A stretch of 64,000 nt of DNA, from assembly GCF_006538745.1 (NCBI RefSeq), contig NZ_BJLR01000011.1, forward strand, positions 1 through 64,000, read 5' to 3'. Numbering within the stretch: position 1 is the stretch's first letter; each line of letters opens with the position of its first letter. The position numbers were made by a program, and so were the translations under genes. The notes below the pieces were generated by a model. The model saw only the letters and a program-made list of their open reading frames with translations, was not told where the DNA came from and did not search any database. This DNA comes from Cellulomonas cellasea. Lineage in GTDB: Bacteria > Actinomycetota > Actinomycetes > Actinomycetales > Cellulomonadaceae. Positions 54,902-63,213 of the stretch are shown one piece after another.

Positions 54902-55558
54902 ATGACCCTCACGCTGACGCTCGTCCGCCACGGGCGCACCTACTTCAACGCACGCCGGATCCTGCAGGGACGCTGCGACTCGCCGCTCACGCGCGACGGC
55001 CGCGCGGGCGTCCGCACGACCGCCCGGTACCTCGCGGGCACGCCGTTCACGGCCGCGTGGTCCTCACCGTCGGGCCGGGCCGTCGCGACCGCCGTCGAGC
55101 TGCTCCGCCACCACCCCGAGGTCCGCCTGCGCACCGACCCCGGGCTGCTCGAGTACGGCTTCGGCATCTACGAGCGCAAGCCCGAGGGCGTGCTCGACGA
55201 GGTCGTCGCGTGGCCCGACCTCGTGACCGAGGTCCTGTCCGGCCGCCACCCCGGGCTGCCCGGCGGCGAGTCCGGGAGCGAGTTCATGGGCCGGACGCGC
55301 GACGTGTTCGCCCGGATCGCCGCGCAGCACGACGGCGGGCACGTGCTCGTCGTCGGCCACGGGCTCGCACTCGGCGCGTACCTCGCGACGGTCGACGACG
55401 TCGGCCTCGTGCCGCTGCCGAACGCCTCGGTCTCGACGGTCGAGGTCGAGCCCGACGGGTCGACGCGTCTGACCAGCGTCGCGGTCGACGTCGCCGGCCA
55501 GGGCCACGTCGCGGCGCGTCCGATGCGGACCCCGACACCGGTAGCTTCGATCGCCTGA
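54902..55558 (+). CDS. Histidine phosphatase (phosphoglycerate-mutase-like) family protein
   Basis: 218 aa. LTLVRHGRTYFNARRILQG carries the RHG catalytic motif (His about residue 10), followed by SSPSGRAVATAVELL (second Arg), GLLEYGFGIYERK and VLVVGHGLALGAYL (second His). Such enzymes dephosphorylate small sugar phosphates or act as PGM-like proteins; the substrate is not apparent. Cytosolic. Followed by an 18-bp tandem repeat and the SAM riboswitch. Confidence 0.88.
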   Translation: MTLTLTLVRHGRTYFNARRILQGRCDSPLTRDGRAGVRTTARYLAGTPFTAAWSSPSGRAVATAVELLRHHPEVRLRTDPGLLEYGFGIYERKPEGVLDEVVAWPDLVTEVLSGRHPGLPGGESGSEFMGRTRDVFARIAAQHDGGHVLVVGHGLALGAYLATVDDVGLVPLPNASVSTVEVEPDGSTRLTSVAVDVAGQGHVAARPMRTPTPVASIA

Positions 55559-55574
55559 CGCGGCAGGTCCGCTC

Positions 55575-55610
55575 CACGTCCCTCGTCCGCCGCACGTCCC
55601 TCGTCCGCGG
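55575..55610. repeat. 18-bp tandem duplication
   Basis: CACGTCCCTCGTCCGC begins at 55575 and again at 55593, an 18-bp period, in the gap after the histidine-phosphatase gene. Confidence 0.7.
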
Positions 55611-55699
55611 CGCGCCGCTCGCCGGTCGAGCGGTGGACGGCCGCATCTCGCAGACTGAGAGGCATTGCTCAGCATGCGGGACCGGCCCTATGCTCGGCT

Positions 55700-55793
55700 C
55701 ACCATCCAGAGCGGCCGAGAGTCCTGGCTCGTCGACGCCGCAGCAACCCCCCTCTCACGAGGGTGTGGGTGCTTCCGCCAGGTTCGATGGAGT
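55700..55793 (+). ncRNA. SAM riboswitch (S-box/SAM-I clan) upstream of metF
   Basis: The core shows CCATC (55702-55706) pairing with GATGG (55786-55790) as P1, AGAGCGGCCGAGAG after it, CCTGGCTC, GCAGCAACC (55740-55748), a GC hairpin CCCCTC...GAGGG (P3/P4 region) and GGTGCTTCCGCCAGG, matching the SAM-binding family. It precedes methionine genes metF and metE, as expected. The 3' strand of P1 runs into GGAG, the ribosome binding site of a short ORF, which points to translational control. Subtype (SAM-I versus SAM-I/IV) was not resolved. Confidence 0.88.
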
Positions 55794-55798
55794 TGACG

Positions 55799-55864
55799 AT
55801 GACGTGCACGTCCCCGTGTCCGCGACCCTCGGCGGCGCCCGCCCGGCCGACCGGCCGCTCATGA
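55799..55864 (+). CDS. Short leader ORF between SAM riboswitch and metF
   Basis: 21 codons beginning MTCTSPCPRP, from an ATG with GGAG (55789-55792) six bases upstream. Two of those bases belong to the P1 stem of the riboswitch. The stop TGA (55862-55864) overlaps the metF ATG (ATGA), and metF has no ribosome binding site of its own, so translation of metF probably depends on this ORF. Cys at positions 3 and 7; otherwise Pro/Ala/Arg-rich. Coding status is inferred from geometry, not from conservation. Confidence 0.6.
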   Translation: MTCTSPCPRPSAAPARPTGRS

Positions 55865-56901
55865 GCGCCCCCGTGACCGATGCGGTGCCCGCGCCCGCGC
55901 CGACCCGCAGCCGCGACGTGCGCGCCGCCGTCGACCGGCCGACGGTGTCGTTCGAGCTGTTCCCGCCGCGCAACCCGGACGCCGCCCCGAAGCTGTGGGC
56001 GACGATCCAGGCGCTCGGCGAGGCGCGCCCGGACTTCGTCTCGGTGACCTACGGCGCGTCGGGCAAGACGCGCGACACCACGCGCGGGCTCGTCCGCCGC
56101 CTGCTGCGCGAGACGTCGCTCAACCCGATCGCGCACCTGACCTGCGTCGGCACCTCGCGCGCCGAGGTCACCGCGGTCGTCGAGGAGTTCCTCGACGAGG
56201 GGGTGCGGTCGTTCCTCGCCCTGCGTGGCGACCCGCCCGCCGACCAGCCGGACTGGCGCCCGCACCCCGAGGGCCTCGAGACCGCGAGCGAGCTCGTCGC
56301 GCTGCTCCGCGAGATCGAGGAGCGCCGCTGCCGCGGGAGCCTCGCGCAGAAGGTCCGCGCGACCGTGCGTCCGCTGTCGATCGCCGTCGCCGCGTTCCCG
56401 CGCGGCAACGCCGGCACGGGCAGCACCCGGGCGCAGGACGTCGCGGCGCTGCTCGCCAAGCAGGAGGCCGGCGCCGACTTCGCGATCACGCAGGTCTTCT
56501 TCGACGCGGGCAGCTATCTCGAGCTCGTCGCCGAGGCGCGCGAGGCCGGCGTCACGATCCCGATCATCCCGGGCATCATCCCGACGACCGACCCGGCCCG
56601 GCTGCTTCGCGTCGAGGCGCTCACGGGCGTCACGGTCCCCCGGCCGCTGCTCGACCGCCTCGGCTCGGTCGACGACGACGCCGAGCGCCACCGTGTCGGC
56701 ATCCGGGCGAGCGTCGACCTCGTGAACGCCGTGCTCGACGGCGGCGCCCCGGGCGTCCACGTCTACACCTTCAACACCCACCATGCCGCGCTGGACCTGC
56801 TCGAGGGTGCACACCTCGGCGGCGGAGCTCCGACAGCTCCCGACCGGGCCCCCGGGCCACAGGCCGGCTCACCCAGCCCCGTCCCCGCCCCCACGAACTG
56901 A
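55861..56901 (+). CDS. metF: 5,10-methylenetetrahydrofolate reductase
   Basis: 346 aa from the ATG at 55861, which overlaps the leader ORF stop. VSFELFPPRNPD (catalytic Glu), FVSVTYGASGKTRD, LAHLTC-type stretch NPIAHLTCVGTSRAEV, FLALRGDPP and QVFFDAGSYLELV with IPIIPGIIPTT are the MTHFR barrel motifs binding FAD and folate. It makes 5-methyltetrahydrofolate for methionine synthesis. The first 30 and last 25 residues are low complexity. Directly followed by metE, 13 bp away, under the same riboswitch. Confidence 0.93.
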   Translation: MSAPVTDAVPAPAPTRSRDVRAAVDRPTVSFELFPPRNPDAAPKLWATIQALGEARPDFVSVTYGASGKTRDTTRGLVRRLLRETSLNPIAHLTCVGTSRAEVTAVVEEFLDEGVRSFLALRGDPPADQPDWRPHPEGLETASELVALLREIEERRCRGSLAQKVRATVRPLSIAVAAFPRGNAGTGSTRAQDVAALLAKQEAGADFAITQVFFDAGSYLELVAEAREAGVTIPIIPGIIPTTDPARLLRVEALTGVTVPRPLLDRLGSVDDDAERHRVGIRASVDLVNAVLDGGAPGVHVYTFNTHHAALDLLEGAHLGGGAPTAPDRAPGPQAGSPSPVPAPTN

Positions 56902-56914
56902 TCGAGGACCCACG

Positions 56915-59266
56915 ATGACGAGCACCACCCCCGCCTCCACGCTGCCCGAGTTCCCCGCCGGGACGATCCTCGGCTACCCGCGCATCGGTCCCCGCCGCGA
57001 GCTCAAGAAGGCCATCGAGGCGTTCTGGGCCGGCAAGACGTCCGCCGAGGAGGTCGAGGCCGTCGCCGCCGACCTGCGCAAGCGCACCCGCACGCACCTC
57101 GCCGGCCTGGGCCTGCGCACCGACGTGCCCGCGATCCCGAGCGCGTTCTCCTTCTACGACCAGGTGCTCGACGCGACGAACCTCGTCGGCGCCGTCCCGG
57201 CCCGGTTCGCCGACCTCGTCGACGCCGAGGGCCGCCTCGACCTCGCGGGCTACTCGACGGTCGCCCGCGGCCGCGGCGAGGACCTCCCGCTCGAGATGAC
57301 GAAGTGGTTCGACACGAACTACCACTACCTCGTCCCGGAGATCGGCCCCGAGACCGAGTTCCGCTACGCGAGCGACCGCACGGTCCGCGAGTTCGTCGAG
57401 GGCCTCGCCGACGACGTCCTCACGCGTCCCGTCCTCGTCGGTCCGGTCACGTACCTCGCGCTCGCGAAGCCGACCGAGACGGCGCCCGAGGGCTTCACGC
57501 CGCTCGACCGCCTCGCCGACCTGCTGCCCGTGTACGCGACGGTGCTCCGCGAGCTCGCGAAGGCCGGCGCCACGTGGGTCCAGCTCGACGAGCCCGCGCT
57601 GGTCTCCGAGTCGCTCGACGTCCCGCTGGACCGCGTCCGCGAGGCGTTCGCCCAGGCGTACACCGTGCTCGCGACCGAGCTCGCGCGCCCTGAGCGCCCG
57701 GCGATCCTCGTCGCCGCGCCCTACGCCGACCTCGCGGAGAGCCTCGACGTCGTCGCCGCCTCGGACGTCGAGGGCGTCGCGCTCGACCTCGTCCGCGGCG
57801 CCGCCCCCACGGCCGCCGTGCCCGGGCTCGCGGGCAAGGTCGTCGTCGGCGGTGTCATCGACGGCCACAACATCTGGCGCGCGGACCTCTCGGCGAAGCT
57901 CGAGGTGCTCGAGCGCCTCGAGACGCTCGGTGCGGCGCAGGTCGCGGCCGGCACGTCGACGTCGCTGTTCCACGTCCCGCACACGCTCGACGACGAGCCC
58001 GCGCTCGACGCGACGCTGAAGTCCTGGCTCGCGTTCGCCGACCAGAAGGTCACCGAGATCGTGACCCTGGCCGAGGGCCTGAGCGAGGGCCGCGAGGCCA
58101 TCCACACGCAGCTGCTCGAGGCGTCCGACGCGGTCCGCTCGCGCGCCACGGCGCCCGGCGTCGTCCGCCCCGAGGTCCGCGAGCGGGCCGCGTCGCTCAC
58201 CGAGGACGCGTTCAACCGCGGCCCGTTCGCGGAGCGCAAGACGGCCCAGGCGGAGCGCCTCAACCTCCCGCCGCTGCCGACGACGACGATCGGGTCGTTC
58301 CCGCAGACGCCCGAGATCCGCAAGGCCCGCGCCGCGCACGACAAGGGCGAGCTCAGCACCGAGCAGTACGAGGAGGAGATGCGCGCGGAGATCCGCCGCG
58401 TCGTCGAGCTCCAGGAGTCCATCGGCCTCGACGTCCTCGTGCACGGCGAGCCCGAGCGCAACGACATGGTCCAGTACTTCGCGGAGAACCTCGACGGGTT
58501 CGCCGTGACGCAGAACGGCTGGGTCCAGTCCTACGGCTCGCGCTGCACGCGCCCGTCGATCCTGTGGGGCGACGTCTCCCGCCCGGCCCCGATCACCGTC
58601 GGCTGGACGCAGTACACGCAGTCGCTGTCGAGCAAGCCGGTCAAGGGCATGCTGACCGGCCCGGTGACGATCCTGGCCTGGTCCTTCGTGCGCGACGACC
58701 AGCCGCTCAGCGACACCGCCAACCAGGTGGCCCTCGCCCTGCGCGACGAGATCACGGACCTCGAGGAGGCCGGGATCGCGATCGTGCAGGTCGACGAGCC
58801 CGCGCTGCGCGAGCTGCTCCCGCTCAAGGAGAAGGACCACGCCGCGTACCTCGACTGGTCGGTGCGCTCGTTCCGGCTCTCGACGGCCGGCGTGCGCCCC
58901 GACACCCAGATCCACACGCACCTGTGCTACTCGGAGTTCGGGCAGATCGTCGGCGCGATCGACGGCCTCGACGCGGACGTGACCTCGATCGAGGCGGCCC
59001 GCTCGAAGATGGAGATCCTCGCGGACATCGCGAACGCCGGGTACCCGCGCGCCGTGGGCCCGGGCGTCTACGACATCCACTCCCCGCGCGTGCCGGGCGA
59101 GGACGAGGTCGAGGAGCTGCTCACTGCGGCGGTCAAGGCCATCGACCTCGACCAGCTGTGGGTCAACCCGGACTGCGGCCTCAAGACCCGCCGCTACGCC
59201 GAGGTGACGCCGTCGCTCGAGAGCATCCTCGCCGCGACGCGCGCGGTCCGGGCGACGCTCGCCTGA
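56915..59266 (+). CDS. metE: Cobalamin-independent methionine synthase
   Basis: 783 aa, ATG with GAGGA upstream. Complete double-barrel MetE: N-terminal ILGYPRIGPRRELKKAIEAFW, TTIGSFPQTPEIRKAR in the second barrel, HGEPERNDMVQYF, the zinc ligands in THLCYSEFG (His, Cys) and VNPDCGLKTRRYAEV (Cys). It transfers the methyl group of 5-methyltetrahydrofolate-polyglutamate to homocysteine. Forms an operon with metF, which supplies its methyl donor, controlled by the SAM riboswitch. Confidence 0.95.
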   Translation: MTSTTPASTLPEFPAGTILGYPRIGPRRELKKAIEAFWAGKTSAEEVEAVAADLRKRTRTHLAGLGLRTDVPAIPSAFSFYDQVLDATNLVGAVPARFADLVDAEGRLDLAGYSTVARGRGEDLPLEMTKWFDTNYHYLVPEIGPETEFRYASDRTVREFVEGLADDVLTRPVLVGPVTYLALAKPTETAPEGFTPLDRLADLLPVYATVLRELAKAGATWVQLDEPALVSESLDVPLDRVREAFAQAYTVLATELARPERPAILVAAPYADLAESLDVVAASDVEGVALDLVRGAAPTAAVPGLAGKVVVGGVIDGHNIWRADLSAKLEVLERLETLGAAQVAAGTSTSLFHVPHTLDDEPALDATLKSWLAFADQKVTEIVTLAEGLSEGREAIHTQLLEASDAVRSRATAPGVVRPEVRERAASLTEDAFNRGPFAERKTAQAERLNLPPLPTTTIGSFPQTPEIRKARAAHDKGELSTEQYEEEMRAEIRRVVELQESIGLDVLVHGEPERNDMVQYFAENLDGFAVTQNGWVQSYGSRCTRPSILWGDVSRPAPITVGWTQYTQSLSSKPVKGMLTGPVTILAWSFVRDDQPLSDTANQVALALRDEITDLEEAGIAIVQVDEPALRELLPLKEKDHAAYLDWSVRSFRLSTAGVRPDTQIHTHLCYSEFGQIVGAIDGLDADVTSIEAARSKMEILADIANAGYPRAVGPGVYDIHSPRVPGEDEVEELLTAAVKAIDLDQLWVNPDCGLKTRRYAEVTPSLESILAATRAVRATLA

Positions 59267-59283
59267 TCTGACGCACGAACGGC

Positions 59284-59319
59284 CGGAGGCCGGGAGCCCC
59301 GAAGGGATCCCGGCCTCCG
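59284..59319 (+). terminator. 12-bp stem-loop after metE
   Basis: CGGAGGCCGGGA (59284-59295) and TCCCGGCCTCCG (59308-59319) pair perfectly around a 12-nt loop, 18 bp after the metE stop. Confidence 0.8.
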
Positions 59320-59350
59320 TCGTGTCCGGGGTGCGCGGCGGAGCCGACGC

Positions 59351-59387
59351 GGACAGGGCCGGGAGCACGTGGCTCCCGACCCTGTCC
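59351..59387. terminator. 16-bp stem-loop between convergent metE and decayed gene
   Basis: Arms 59351-59366 (GGACAGGGCC...) and 59372-59387 (...CCCTGTCC) pair with one mismatch around ACGTG. It may serve the minus-strand remnant or act in both directions. Confidence 0.65.
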
Positions 59388-59425
59388 GGGCGTGCTGCCG
59401 GCACCGGTCCGGCGCGGTCAGCCGG

Positions 59426-60030
59426 TCAGTGGACGACCCCGACGCTGTCGACGATCACGGGCACGGATCCCGCCCGGGGGGCGACGGGGATCGAGCCGTC
59501 CACCGCCGCTCGGACCGTCGCCAGGTTCGGAGCCGTCTCGCCCTGCACGTAGTCGACCGCCGGGGTGGTCGGCGGGGCCACCTCACCGCTCCACGCGATG
59601 CGGGGGCCCGGCGCCACGGGATCGGTGGCCGCGATGTTCACGACGTGCGCGACACCCTTGCGGCAGCGGCGCTCCGGTCACGAGCGTCTCCCCGCTCGCC
59701 AGCCGCTCACCCGAGAGGCGCGTGTCCGTCACGCGCGTCGGGGGCGTCGGGGCGAACCGCCGCCCTCCGGTGCGCGTCCGCTCGTCGTACCAGCCGTGCC
59801 CGCCGCTCCGCCGGCCTCGATCGTCAGGGAGTCGCGGCCGGGCTCTCCGGGTGTCGCGAAGTTCGTCGACGGTGTCAGCACCTCGGAGACCGGGCCGCTC
59901 CAGAGCCCGGCGCTGAAGACCGTCAGCACGTCCCCGGGCTCCCCGCGGATCACCCATCGGACTGACGGCACAGGCGGCGCTGCGACAGCTGCCCGGACGG
60001 GTCGGGAGGGCCACCCTCGGACGTGACGAG
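59426..60030 (-). pseudogene. Remnant of a secreted/surface repeat protein
   Basis: Three minus-strand reading frames must be joined to recover sense: WVIRGEPGDVLTVFSAGLW (from about 60000), then GWYDERTRTGGRRFAPTPPTRVTDTRL, then VAHVVNIAATDPVAPGP ending VPVIVDSVGVVH. The middle and last parts match the common actinobacterial cell-surface module with F-x-P-x-x-P-x-R-x-x-DTR near its start and a v-v-D-x-x-G end. Frame changes lie near 59805-59815 and 59655-59665. There is no start codon or signal peptide upstream. It looks like the broken 3' end of a longer gene; it could also reflect assembly indels. Confidence 0.6.
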
Positions 60031-60106
60031 CCCGACGGCACGGCCCCCGACGCGCCGCGGGCCGCGGACCTCTGGGGGTCCACGGCCCGCGGGCGCCGGG
60101 CCCGGA

Positions 60107-60562
60107 TCAGCTCGTGCCGGCCTCGGCGCGCTCGCCGGACTGCGTGATCGCCGTGGCCTGGGACGCGCCATGCTGCACCTCGATGCGGCGCGGCTTGGCC
60201 TCCTCGGCGACGGGGATCGTCAGCGACAGCACGCCGTCCGCGTACGTCGCCTCGATCTTGTCGAGCGCGAGCCCGCGGCCCACGGTCAGCTGGCGGACGT
60301 ACGTGCCGGACGGACGCTCCTGGACGAGCCACTGCACGCCCTCGGCGCCCTGGTGGGTGCGCTGCGCGCGGATCGTCAGCGTCTGGTCCTCGACGTTCAC
60401 GTCGATGGTGCCCGGGTCGGCGCCCGGGAGGTCGGCGTGGAGCACGTAGTGGTCCCCCGACCGGAACAGGTCGAGCGGCATCGACGCTGCGGCGCGTGCG
60501 GAGCCGAACACCTGACCGACGAGCCGGTCCATCTCCTGGAACGGGTCGAATCGCGTAGCCAC
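60107..60562 (-). CDS. Hsp20/alpha-crystallin small heat-shock protein
   Basis: 151 aa from the GTG at 60562, eight bases after GGAGG; the ATG two codons upstream is too close to that site. The alpha-crystallin domain (about 40-135) has YVLHADLPGADPGTIDV, LTIRAQR and the A-x-x-x-x-GVLSLTIP signature, with a short C-terminal tail containing RRIEV. It binds unfolded proteins without ATP. A CIRCE element about 95 bp upstream indicates HrcA-controlled heat induction. Confidence 0.92.
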   Translation of the reverse strand: MATRFDPFQEMDRLVGQVFGSARAAASMPLDLFRSGDHYVLHADLPGADPGTIDVNVEDQTLTIRAQRTHQGAEGVQWLVQERPSGTYVRQLTVGRGLALDKIEATYADGVLSLTIPVAEEAKPRRIEVQHGASQATAITQSGERAEAGTS

Positions 60563-60657
60563 GACCATCACCTCCTCGCGGCGAGGCACCGGACCGTCCG
60601 ACGCCTCGGTACGGGCCCCTCCGGAACCGCCCGGAGGGGACTGGCTACGTCTCTGTT

Positions 60658-60684
60658 CTAGCACTCTCACCCGGAGAGTGCCAA
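60658..60684 (-). promoter_or_regulatory. CIRCE element (HrcA operator)
   Basis: CTAGCACTC, nine bases, GAGTGCCAA: seven of nine arm positions pair exactly in the CIRCE pattern TTAGCACTC-N9-GAGTGCTAA. It lies in the gap between hsp20 and the divergent GAF-EAL gene and is nearer to hsp20 in function. Confidence 0.9.
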
Positions 60685-60857
60685 GCCTTCGGAGCCCCCG
60701 TCGTGGATGTCCTCGCCTGACCGACGAGGGCCTCGGAGCGGCCGGGCAGGCCGTCCCGGCGAGACGCCGCCCGACCTTCACGAGGCCCTCCCGCGACGAC
60801 GGGGATAGCCTCGGTCCGGGGGCACGGTCGGGGGGCAGCCGCCGGACGGGGGTCGAC

Positions 60858-62234
60858 GTGGACCAGATCGGTACGGACGAGGTCAGCGCGAGCGGGGTCG
60901 GCGCGAGCGAGGTCGGGGCGGGCGAGATCCGCCCGGGCGAGACCGGTGCGGAGCAGGTCGACCCGGGCGAGGGAATCGCCCAGCGGATCGACGCCGTCGC
61001 GCGCGCGCACGAGGACGGGACGACGCTCGAGGACGCCTGCGCGCGCCTCGTCCACCTGCTCCGCCAGCACGTGCACATGGAGGTCGGCTGGACGAGCGAG
61101 TTCGTCGGCACCGAGCAGGTGTTCCGGATCGTCGACGTCGAGCCCGGCCGGGACGGACCCGCGGTCGGCACCCGCACCTCGCTCAACGACGCCTACTGCT
61201 CGCGCGTCCTCAACGGCACGATGCCCGCGCTGATCCCGAACGCGCGCGACGTGCCCGCGGCCACCTGGCTCGACGTGACCCTGGCGCTGCACATCGGGTC
61301 CTACCTCGGTGTCCCGCTGCACGCCCCCGACGGGACGCCCAACGGCATGCTGTGCATGATCAGCTCCGGCGTCGCCCCGCAGCTCGACGAGCACGCCCTG
61401 ACCACCGCGCGGCTCGTCGCCCAGGTCATCGACGACCTGCACCACCGCGCCCTCGGCGAGGGAGCCGCGCGCCGCGAACGGGCCGCGCTGCACGCGCACG
61501 TCGCCACGCTGTGCGCCGGGGACGGGCGCCACGCGGTGTACCAGCCCATCGTCGAGCTGCGCACCGGGGTGGCCGTGGCGGCGGAGGCGCTGACCCGCTT
61601 CGAGGCGTCGGACCGTGCGCCCGCCGGGTGGTTCGCCGCCGCGCACAGCGTCGGCCTGGGGCGTGAGCTCGAGGTCGCCGCCGCGCGCTGCGCCCTCGAC
61701 GCGCTGCGGACGCCCGGGCAGGTGCCGCCGGGCTGCGCGATCGCGGTGAACCTCTCCCCCGACCTGGTCGTCGACGCCCTCGACGAGCTGCTCGACGACG
61801 TCGACGTGTCGCGCGTCCTGCTCGAGCTCACCGAGTACGCGCCCGTGGTGGACTACGACCGCCTCCGGGGCGCCCTGGACCCGCACCGTGCGGCCGGCCT
61901 GCGCATCGCCGTCGACGACACCGGCGCGGGCTACGCGAGCCTCAACCACGTGCTCCTGCTGCGGCCGGACGTCGTCAAGGTGGACATGCAGCTCGTGCGG
62001 GGCGTCGACACCGACCCCGTGCGCCAGGCGCTGGTCGGCGCGCTCGTCCGGTTCTGCGCGGTCGCCGGGGCGCTCGTCGTCGCGGAGGGGGTCGAGACCG
62101 AGGAGGAGCTCGTCTCGCTGCTCGACCTCGGCGTTGACCTCGGTCAGGGCTTCTTCCTCGAGAAGCCGTGCCGCGAGCCGCGGTGGGACGGCCTGCCGCA
62201 CCACGCGCTGCCGCTGGCCACCAGCGGCGGCTGA
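60858..62234 (+). CDS. GAF-EAL cyclic-di-GMP phosphodiesterase-type protein
   Basis: 458 aa from the GTG at 60858 (GGGGG upstream). The first 40 residues are a degenerate GA-x-EVGAGE repeat. A GAF domain (about 42-190; RTSLNDAYCSRVL, SYLGVPLHAPDG) is followed by an EAL domain (about 205-440): VAAEALTRFEA, AVNLSPDLVVDALD, LLELTEYAPV, IAVDDTGAGYASL, KVDMQLVRGVD and VAEGVETEEEL. The usual DDFG is DDTG, which also occurs in active members. It may degrade cyclic di-GMP in response to the GAF signal. Cytosolic. Confidence 0.85.
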   Translation: MDQIGTDEVSASGVGASEVGAGEIRPGETGAEQVDPGEGIAQRIDAVARAHEDGTTLEDACARLVHLLRQHVHMEVGWTSEFVGTEQVFRIVDVEPGRDGPAVGTRTSLNDAYCSRVLNGTMPALIPNARDVPAATWLDVTLALHIGSYLGVPLHAPDGTPNGMLCMISSGVAPQLDEHALTTARLVAQVIDDLHHRALGEGAARRERAALHAHVATLCAGDGRHAVYQPIVELRTGVAVAAEALTRFEASDRAPAGWFAAAHSVGLGRELEVAAARCALDALRTPGQVPPGCAIAVNLSPDLVVDALDELLDDVDVSRVLLELTEYAPVVDYDRLRGALDPHRAAGLRIAVDDTGAGYASLNHVLLLRPDVVKVDMQLVRGVDTDPVRQALVGALVRFCAVAGALVVAEGVETEEELVSLLDLGVDLGQGFFLEKPCREPRWDGLPHHALPLATSGG

Positions 62235-62275
62235 GCCCCGACGCCGTCCGGAGGCTGAGCCCCGACGCGTCCGGT
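62229..62275. repeat. 24-bp tandem duplication at the end of the EAL gene
   Basis: GGCTGAGCCCCGACG begins at 62229 (including the EAL stop codon) and again at 62253. The copy duplicates the 3' end of the gene into the gap. Confidence 0.75.
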
Positions 62276-62289
62276 CGGCGCGGCCGCGG

Positions 62290-62712
62290 TCAGTCGGTCA
62301 CGTACTGCGCGGCGAGCGCCTCGACGATGCGGACGTCGCCGTCGAGCCACGGGACCGCGGTCCACTGCCCGAGCGGGAGCCACTGCAGCTCGTCGTGCTC
62401 GACGAGGGGCTCCGGGATGCCGTCCACGATCTCCGCCATCCACAGCCGCATGACGTAGGTGTCGGTGAGGCGCCAGGCGCCGCCGTCGGGCCCCACGAGC
62501 TCGTGGCCCAGGCCGACGCGGACGCCGAGCTCCTCGCGCAGCTCGCGGTGCAGCGCCTCCTCGGGGGACTCCCCCGGGTCGACCTTGCCGCCGGGGAACT
62601 CCCAGCGCCCGGCGAGGCTCGCGGGGGCGGACCGTCGGGCCGCGAGCAGCTCGCGGGGGGAGTCGAGGTCGTCGACGATCGCCGCGGCGACCACGAGCAC
62701 AGGACGCGTCAT
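62290..62712 (-). CDS. NUDIX hydrolase (MutT-like)
   Basis: 140 aa. The Nudix box GKVDPGESPEEALHRELREE followed by LGV is complete. The N-terminal VVAAAIVDD and LAGRWEFPGGK match 8-oxo-dGTP diphosphatase-type MutT proteins, as does HDELQWLPLGQW. It probably removes oxidised nucleotides. Convergent with the GAF-EAL gene. Confidence 0.9.
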   Translation of the reverse strand: MTRPVLVVAAAIVDDLDSPRELLAARRSAPASLAGRWEFPGGKVDPGESPEEALHRELREELGVRVGLGHELVGPDGGAWRLTDTYVMRLWMAEIVDGIPEPLVEHDELQWLPLGQWTAVPWLDGDVRIVEALAAQYVTD

Positions 62713-63213
62713 GCGCGTGATCCTGCCAGTGATGCATGTCGGGCGCGTGACGGGCCCGGGACGGCGGTCGCGGGGAGCGGGGGGTGCGAGCTGCGGGCGC
62801 GGACGGCGAGGGTGCCGCCGCGCGGTCCGGCGTCGTGCGGTCCGGCGTCGTGCGGTCCGGCGTCGTGCGGTCCGGCGTCGTGCGGTCCGGCGTCGTGCGG
62901 GCCGGTGTAGTGCGGGCCGGTGTGGTGCGGTCCGGCGTGGTGCGGTCCGGTGTGTGCGGGACGCGTCGCGCGTGCTGGTGCGATCGCGGTCCGGGGTCGT
63001 GCGGGTGAGTCACGGTCGACGCCGGTGTCGGCTGCGCTCTCGGGTCGGCGCACCGGGGGTACGGCCGGTGCGTGCGACGCGGGGGTGCGGCGGTCGTGCG
63101 GTGGGTCGTGCGACCGGGTGGGAGCGTCCGCTGGTGGTGCGCCCGGGCGGCTGTGCCCGGGCCGGCGTCCCGCTGGTGCGACCGCGCGGGGTGCGCGGGC
63201 TGGTGCCTGCGGG
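62713..63213. other. 501-bp gene-free region dominated by repeats
   Basis: Contains the 15-bp minisatellite (62822-62956) and flanking degenerate GTGCG/GGTCC-rich sequence to about 63200. Open frames here, on either strand, consist of the repeat read as Val-Val-Arg-Ser-Gly or His-Asp-Ala-Gly-Pro and have no start-site support or recognisable domain. Confidence 0.7.
62822..62956. repeat. 15-bp minisatellite, nine units
   Basis: Unit GCGGTCCGGCGTCGT: five identical copies (62822-62896), then four variants (GCGGGCCGGTGTAGT, GCGGGCCGGTGTGGT, GCGGTCCGGCGTGGT, GCGGTCCGGTGTGTG). Identical copies at one end and diverged ones at the other indicate recent expansion. Confidence 0.95.

Noticed and set aside
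55781-55793. tRNA T-loop-like GGTTCGATGG
   Set aside because: It is the 3' part of the riboswitch; no acceptor or anticodon stem can be built around it.
62822-62956. CRISPR-like periodicity
   Set aside because: The units are directly adjacent with no unique spacers and there are no cas genes.
62784-63008. Open frames through the 15-bp repeat (Val-Arg-Ser-Gly or His-Asp-Ala-Gly-Pro pentapeptides)
   Set aside because: They exist only because the unit is a multiple of three; no ribosome binding site, no flanking domain, and open on both strands.
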